Below, one piece after another: positions 57,501-64,000 of a DNA stretch of 64,000 nt (within the stretch, counting starts at the first letter, position 1; each line of letters begins with the position of its first letter). Both the position numbers and the translations under genes were made by a program. The notes under the pieces were generated by a model, which was not told where the DNA came from, did not search any database, and saw only the letters and a program-made list of their open reading frames with translations. The stretch is from Opisthocomus hoazin. Taxonomy: Eukaryota; Chordata; Aves; Opisthocomiformes; Opisthocomidae. The stretch covers positions 64,763,397 through 64,827,396 of the forward strand of contig NC_134414.1 in assembly GCF_030867145.1 (NCBI RefSeq). The letters run 5' to 3'.

Positions 57501-59539
57501 TGCCGAGTTCTTGAATGTTGGAGAGGAAATTATTAGCAATGTTAATGTACAAAAGACACTACTTCAACAGATGATGTGGAATTAAATAAGTACAGTATAC
57601 TCTGCTGAGGTTATTTTGGGGTGTATCTGTTTAGCCTGCTGGGTTTTTTTATTACAGATTGTGATGTACTGTGAGGACACCCTCAGTGTATCTTTAATAG
57701 TCATTATTTATTTATTTACTTCTTTATGCAGCCTCTAAGTACACTCAGTGCAGAAATAACAGTGCCATATAGCTTTCTGCTACAGAGCACTATTTTTTAG
57801 CACAAGACACTGTCCTGAAATCACCTAGCAGCATCCGATTACTGTTAAATGTGTTTCCAGCAACACATTTTAAAGAACTCCTGCAGGTTACTTTAATCTG
57901 TAAGGAACAGCTGTGACAGGTCAGCAAATTACCGATAATATTTCCTGGATGAAAAGGTTTTAGATGTAAGGCATGTGCTCCTACAACACCACGAATAAAG
58001 CTCAGGTCTTGGTTCCCACATTCCTTTGAGTTTATTTACACAGATGTGCCCACAGACACAAAATTAGGATATCTGCTGGTGTGACGCTTCATCTGCAAGC
58101 CCTGGCACCCTGCACCGCTGCTGCTGGCAGGACAGACCTCAGGCAGACAAAGGGACTCTGTCCTGGCAGTGTGAACTTGATCTGAATGCTACATCCTATG
58201 AAATCTCATTTGTCCAAAGCGACAATGACAAAGCAATAAACCACTCTAACTGTTGTAAAACACAGCAAAAACACAGCTAAAACACAGAACATTGTTGCTC
58301 TGCAAGTGCCACCCGCTGCTTTGAAAAGGTACTGCAGACTTTTAAAACTTATTTAGTAGTATATTTAAAAATTCCAGGCTTTCTACCCTGGAAAAAGAGT
58401 ATCTTTGACATCAGATTAAAAGCAAAGCAACACAGGATGGTACCTTCGCTAGATGACAGCTAATGACTGGGTCAGTCCTACAGCCTAGGCATACTGGCAC
58501 AGCACTTCTGACTTCAGGGGGATCTAAGCCAATTTACATCAGCTAAGATATGGCTCAGTGGTTTTAAGTTTTGAGAAATGCTATTCATTGTCAAGGGTTT
58601 GATGTATTTTGCTAGTGACATGTTTGCAGTGAGCAAACCCCAGCAGGCACTGCACAAAGCAATTGTTTTCAATGTGAATTTGACAGAGAATTGTATAGTA
58701 TCAACAGGTAAAAACTGTGGTGATGTAGTGTATTATTTTTGTATCGGACCACTGCAGAGTTGGCCGAAGAGACAAGCATTGGTGGGTGTTCTGCAGCACA
58801 AGGTGAGACAAGGTCATAAGTAAATCAGGAGATACAAATCCCTGAAATGTTTGGTTGACAATGGAAAAAAAAAGTGCATGCAATGTATTTTTTTGTAATG
58901 CAATTTCTTAAGTGTTATAAAAAAATTAGAAATTTTAGCTTTAGCTGTCGATAGCAATTTTTTATAGGCAACTGCAGGACCATATGGGAATAGTCTTCTG
59001 TACCACGCCAGAAATTCCAAGCAAGAAAAAAAATCACCCAAAGCTTCTGTTTCAGTTTGGAATTTGCTGGATGCCAACTGATGGTTTATGTAGACTTGCA
59101 GAATGAACAGATTGTTAGGTATTACATTGTTATTTAAACACGTACAGCTTCTCGCGAAAATATGAAGAGTCAGTACAATAAGCAATGTATCAGAGTGATT
59201 TTTAAGAAACAGTAGAGAAATATTTGGGCATAATCTGTTCAAAGATTGAACAATCCATTAAATACAGGATATTTTTGGCCCACAGGAGTTTCCTGCGTAG
59301 CCTCTCACAAGCAAACATTATTATTTGTTCAACAACATTCTGCCTACGCATCTTTGGCCTGAAGAGATCTATGAAAATGAATGTGACAAAAATATGAAGT
59401 GTTATGGAAGGTCAGACTTCATGTTGTTTGTAGGTACCTAACAAAATGTTCAAAAGATTTTAAGCAGGTTAAGTGACTAAATCCTATAGAAATCAGTGGG
59501 GAATTTCTCAAGCTTTTTTGAAAACTTTACTTGATACCT

Positions 59540-59612
59540 ACAGAATCATAAATGATGCAACTGCAAGGGGCCTCTAGAGATCACCTAATCCATTTCCCTC
59601 TCTCAAAGTAGA
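59540..59612 (-). repeat. Possible old CR1 3' end (minus strand)
   Basis: ACAGAATCATAAATGATGCA is followed by GGGGCCTCTAGAGATCACCT and AATCCATTTCCCTCTCTC. This is the order of the inverted CR1 3' end, with many substitutions. Short and decayed. Confidence 0.45.
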
Positions 59613-60151
59613 ACTAACTATTTTCATTTGGACTGCGAAAATCTGGCCCTTGGCGAGGCTGTCCTACGTAAGCAACAGGCTTGGGAAGCAGTCAAGAAAG
59701 TGGTCTAGCATTAGATAAGTGCCACAAGGAGTCAAAGGCTGTCCCTTTTGATCAGATGTCTAGAATGAGAAGTGGACATAATCTCCTCAACTCTTGGGAG
59801 TCACTGACCTGAAATAGCCTTATTTCATTCTGTAGACCTTGATTGCTGCCTGTCTCTTAAGGAGAGCCATGTTCTAATTAGCTGACTACTGGTCTGGAAA
59901 ATCTACATGTCCTTTCATAACCAAGAACCTTTTTCAATTAATTCTGAGAATGCGGACAAGGCTAATATTAGCATACTCATAAACCCCCCCAAGACTTAAA
60001 GGGGATGGTAACAGTCCATCTCAGACACATGAGGGAGCAGCTCCAGGGAGGGAGAAAAATCCCTCTCTTTTATGTTGTGTCATACTATGTTTGGGTTTTG
60101 CCCTTTGGCATTTCTGAGTTTTTTACTTCCAGTGGTTTAACAGGTAGGTTT

Positions 60152-60595
60152 TTCACAGAATCATAGAATGATTTGGGTTAAGAAGGGACCTTTAAAGGTC
60201 ATCTACTCCAACCCCCCTGCAATGAGCAGGGACATCTTCAACTAGATCAGGTTGCTCAGAGCCCCATCCAACCTGGCCTTGAGTGTTTCCAGGGATGGGG
60301 CATCTACCACCACTCTGGGCAACTTGCGACAGCGTTTCACCACCCTCATTGTAAAAAATTTCTTCCTTATATCCAGTCTAAATCTACCCTCTCTCACTTT
60401 AAAACCATAACCTCTTGTCCTATCACTACAGGCCCCGCTAAAAATTCTGCTCCCACCTTTCTTACAAGCCCCCTTCAGGTAATGGAAGGCTGCTATAAGG
60501 TCTCCCTGGAGCCTTCTCTTCTCCAGGCTGAACAGCCCCAACTCTCTCAGCCTTTCCTGATAGGAGAGGTGTTCCAGCCTTCTGATTATTTTTGC
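60152..60595 (-). repeat. CR1 LINE 3' fragment (minus strand)
   Basis: Inverted tail TCACAGAATCATAGAATGAT, then GGGTTAAGAAGGGACC. The minus strand has a 99-codon frame (60541-60242) with MGLFSLEKRRLQGDLIAAFH, FRLDIRKKFFTMRVVKRCRK and LETLKARLDGALSNLI, the CR1 ORF2 C-terminus. It belongs to the subfamily with FFTMRV, like the copy at 4041, and differs from the NFFxLRV type at 7703, 35544 and 47895. Confidence 0.93.
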
Positions 60596-63500
60596 AAGTG
60601 TGACCTTGGACCAGTTGTTTCCTATCTTTACTTGATGCAGGAGCCAGGGAGATCTTGGAAATGTTAGTACAGAGGGTCGGGCAGATTACTCATGGCAGCC
60701 AACAGCAGGGTGGCAGTGATGACTGCTGGCCAAGCTGATGTGGTGTTGTAACACATTCTACTGGGTGCACAGTGATGGTGCAGAAGGCTCCACTCCATAC
60801 CTTGAGTTGGGGATCTTGAGGCTCTAGGGAAGAGGGCTGGCCTGGGAATGGAAGAAGACTGATACGGACTGGGAGTTTCAAGTGGGAGGTAACTTGGGTT
60901 GGGGGAACAAGAAAGAACATTACTCCTGGTTGTACAAGCACACGCATATAATTCCCTTCGCTATAACAAAGTGATCACGACTACATTTAATCAGTTCTTG
61001 TGAATGTGTCCTGTGAGTGGGTGAGGAAGACCGAAGGGCTTGGTGCAGGAGATTCGGATTCCTCAGTAGCAGCAGGAAAAGGGAGAGTATGGGCCCCAGA
61101 CAGAAGAGCTTTCCTGTAACTGAGCACCTCCTTGCCTCTCCCTTCACTCCAAAGTAATGCATGCTCTTCTCTGCTAAAACATATCAGCCCTAAAAATTTT
61201 GCTGTGTATCTTGTTTGATTGAAGAAACAGGCAGAGTATGATCAGCCCTTGTGATTTAATGTGTTTTCACAGCATTTGTATGAAACCTTTGAAATCTTTT
61301 AGTGCGAAACTGATGAAGTAGAAAGCTAACACCACAAAGAAATGCTAAATTATGGCACTTTTTGAAAATGGCAAAGTGTCCAGTCCCCAGCCTCCTTTCT
61401 TTCAGAATGTAATTAAAAATTGGTCTTTTCCAGGCAGAATTTTGAACATACTATGTAGAGTCAAGAGTGACAAAGCAATTTAAAATCATCCGAAGCCAGA
61501 GACAGACCATAACAAGAACAAAGTCTTGTTACTATTGCAATTCTGTCTTCTCTGCTCTGACGGCAAACGTGGTCAGGAAAGTTAAACATTAGCAGCTGAA
61601 ATGTGTATGTGGTAAAATATTTAATGACAAAGTGTCTTTTTCTATAAATTGATTATTCAGACACAGGTACATAAAGACACTGTAACATATCCATCTCATC
61701 TGCATATGAACAAAATCTTTAAAAAATGTGAAATAGACAAAGACGTGTCCTGATTAATTTTCAGAAAACCTGAAATATATCACTGCATTTACATATATTA
61801 ACTTCATTAGAAAGATCTGATGAGAACAGACGTGGGACAAAAATCACCTTCTTTGAAAATCAAGACTGTAATGAGCAAGAAAATGCTGGATTCATAAGCC
61901 ATTCTCATTCCAGCAGGTAGATTCTTTTCATGACTTTTCTGAATGTTATAGTTAGATAGATTTTGGCAATATCCTGTGAATGACATAAATAGGTAAGACT
62001 GAAGAACTTGGCTGTGTTTAATTAACAAGCAGTATATGGAAAGTGAAATTGTAGGACAGAGTTCTACTCAGATACTCAGTAAACGGAGATTAAGATGAAG
62101 TTTGAATGATTTTTGTAGATACTTAGGCACAAAGTTCTGCAAGAATTACTTCAGAAAAATGTAGTATTTATTAGTGTTTAAAAATAAATAATCTTTTCTA
62201 CTTGGAATTCATATGCAATTACGCTTTACTAGTTTCTGCTATATTCAAAATTAATGTGATAAAATTATTTTTTCAAATTACTTAGAGAAAAGAATAACCA
62301 GGAACACAGTAGAACGCTATCGTCCTTTATGTGCCAAAATTCTGCTCTGAACAACAGAATGCCCAAAACAAAGATGAGAAGAGGCTGATTAACTTGTAAG
62401 TTTATTACAATAAGAAGTGGAAATTCTGGAAATGACAATTTATGAATAAATATTCTACCCTTGGTTCTTTTCTAAGAAGAAAAATTACAAATAAAGTTTA
62501 TGGCTTCATGCCTGATGATTTCTGAAAGATATCTTGGGACACTCTGTCTTCAATACTAAAAGCTATGCCTTAGAAAAGCTGAAAAGCTATTTCAGCTTTT
62601 ATAATTACAAATACCTTCTGCAAGGAAAAGTCCTTTCAGAATACATGTGTTTCTTTTCACCAGAAACAGAATAGTCAATGAAAGCAGTTGAGCACAGATC
62701 AGAAAAAGACATGCCGGAACAAATTGCCAGATTAAACAACAACATCTTATCAAGAATATCTGGCATGTCTCAGCAGCTCACAAATAGGGTATCTACGATG
62801 TTAACCAAACATGCTCTAGAAGTTGTGGGCAATCCTGTGTGCTAAATTTGTGTGTGAAATTGTAAACTGATAAAATCATAAACTTTCCCTGAGGTGTTGA
62901 CAGATAATGATTTCTACATAAACCACAGGGTGTTGATCTCCAGGGAAGTACTGAGGCCCTTCCAGCATGAGGCTTATAATCAGGCTGATGCTTGTGTTCC
63001 ATCCCATCTAACTTTAATGGATATCAGCAGGATCATACCTGGCAATGAAGGCAAATAGCCTAAAAAAAGCAGGTGCAAAGCTCAGCAGCCCACCTGCAAA
63101 GCAACACAGGTCATCATGAACATATCACCTCGGTGCTCCAACTCCCCAAAGAACACAGAATCCAGTGCGAGGTCTGCTGCGTAATATTCATAGATCTCCA
63201 TGGTAATGGCTCTGGCTTACCTCTGAGATCAGCTCTCACTTTCTGACCACGACCTCCTGCCACACAGGTACAGTCAGCTATAAGTAGGAAATCAATGGGA
63301 GAGGCATATGGCATGGGAGGTCGAGCTTTCACAGGAGCTAGACCTTAATGATGGATCTTGCTCCCACAGGAAAAAGGAATGGCTACTAACTCCACTGCTT
63401 GCAGAGCTAAAAACAAAACTCACACAAGTGAAAGGAAACAGAAAGGAAACAGGATGATAAAAAGGACAGGAAAGAGAAAATATGTTTGCTACTATCCAAT

Positions 63501-64000
63501 TAATCTTACAAACGCAGAAATAAGGTGGCTGGCTTGTTTATATTAATTCAGTTAAATGGGAGATGTTCAAAGTCTGAACTATAAAATACACAGATATATT
63601 AAATGCTCTTTTGCTTTATTTTGTAATTCACTCCTACTGTGCCACTGCTGTAAACATGCACATGGGTATCTGTCATATTGAGCCACAGGCATTTTCAAAG
63701 TTCACCTCATGTGCCTGTCAGTTTTGAACTTCAATTTAACAGCAATGTGCTGTTTTGTGGCCAGAGATATGTAACCAGTTCAGGAGTGACCTCCTCACAA
63801 CAATTTTCTGCAGGGCTTGCTAGAAGTTGTATGGTCTTAGAACAGCAGTGAGGTGTTTCTGTGCTCCTCTGATTCTAGTCTTGAAGATCAGAAGCCAAGG
63901 CAAATGTTCTACAGCCAACTCAGTTGTATTTTACTGGATACCTGCTTTGCTGTAAATCTTACAGCTCGTTTAGTTCTTTGTCCCCCAAAACTTGCTGTGA

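Larger units (their letters stand above)
54513..64000 (-). other. NALCN: Probable NALCN intron continuing beyond the window
   Basis: No exon with NALCN coding content was found upstream of 54512. The expected preceding exon (II-III linker, ending at about residue 706 on a whole codon) is not visible. Apart from two CR1 fragments (59540-59612, 60152-60595), the 9.5 kb hold AT-rich single-copy DNA. I read it as intron, but have not proved it. Confidence 0.7.

Noticed and set aside
60590..60660. MIR-like block (GTGTGACCTTGGACCAGTTG)
   Set aside because: The similarity covers about 25 bases only and lies at the edge of a CR1 copy.

Overview
The window is vertebrate nuclear DNA, almost certainly from a bird. 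The evidence is a protein-coding gene split by GT-AG introns, AT-rich non-coding DNA, and about ten CR1 LINE fragments, most of which end in the avian tail built from ATTCTGTG/ATTCTATG repeats. I see no prokaryotic genes, CRISPR array, rRNA, or convincing tRNA. I cannot settle the bird order from the sequence alone.

The only protein-coding gene I can support is NALCN, the sodium-leak channel, on the minus strand. The window holds its last 27 coding exons, between 54512 and 10291. Every internal exon has an AG acceptor and a GT donor, and all phases join into one open frame of 1032 codons plus a stop. Counted back from the known 1738-residue vertebrate protein, the first residue here is about 707. 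On that numbering the repeat III pore lysine falls on 1115 and the repeat IV pore glutamate on 1389, the known EEKE filter positions. The window therefore encodes most of the II-III linker, repeat III, the III-IV linker, repeat IV and the cytoplasmic C-terminus. Repeats I and II lie beyond 64000.

Layout from low to high coordinates: 1-8214 is gene-poor flank with two CR1 fragments. About 8215-10290 is the NALCN 3' UTR, with a single AATAAA on the sense strand. 10291-22735 carries the C-terminus and repeat IV in closely spaced exons. 25661-26829 carries the start of repeat IV and the III-IV linker. 31759-39563 carries repeat III. 39943-44569 carries most of the II-III linker. A 9.9 kb intron with a cluster of three plus-strand CR1 fragments and two tandem duplications leads to the exon at 54439-54512. 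The rest, to 64000, is intron or flank in which I find no further exon.

I found no new multi-gene system. The points most worth checking are a UG-rich tract just downstream of an in-frame 57-nt NALCN exon, an in-frame read-through of one intron that would give an alternative C-terminus, a local CpG cluster inside an intron, two short tandem duplications (69 bp and 63 bp), and a possible tRNA-like inverted element.
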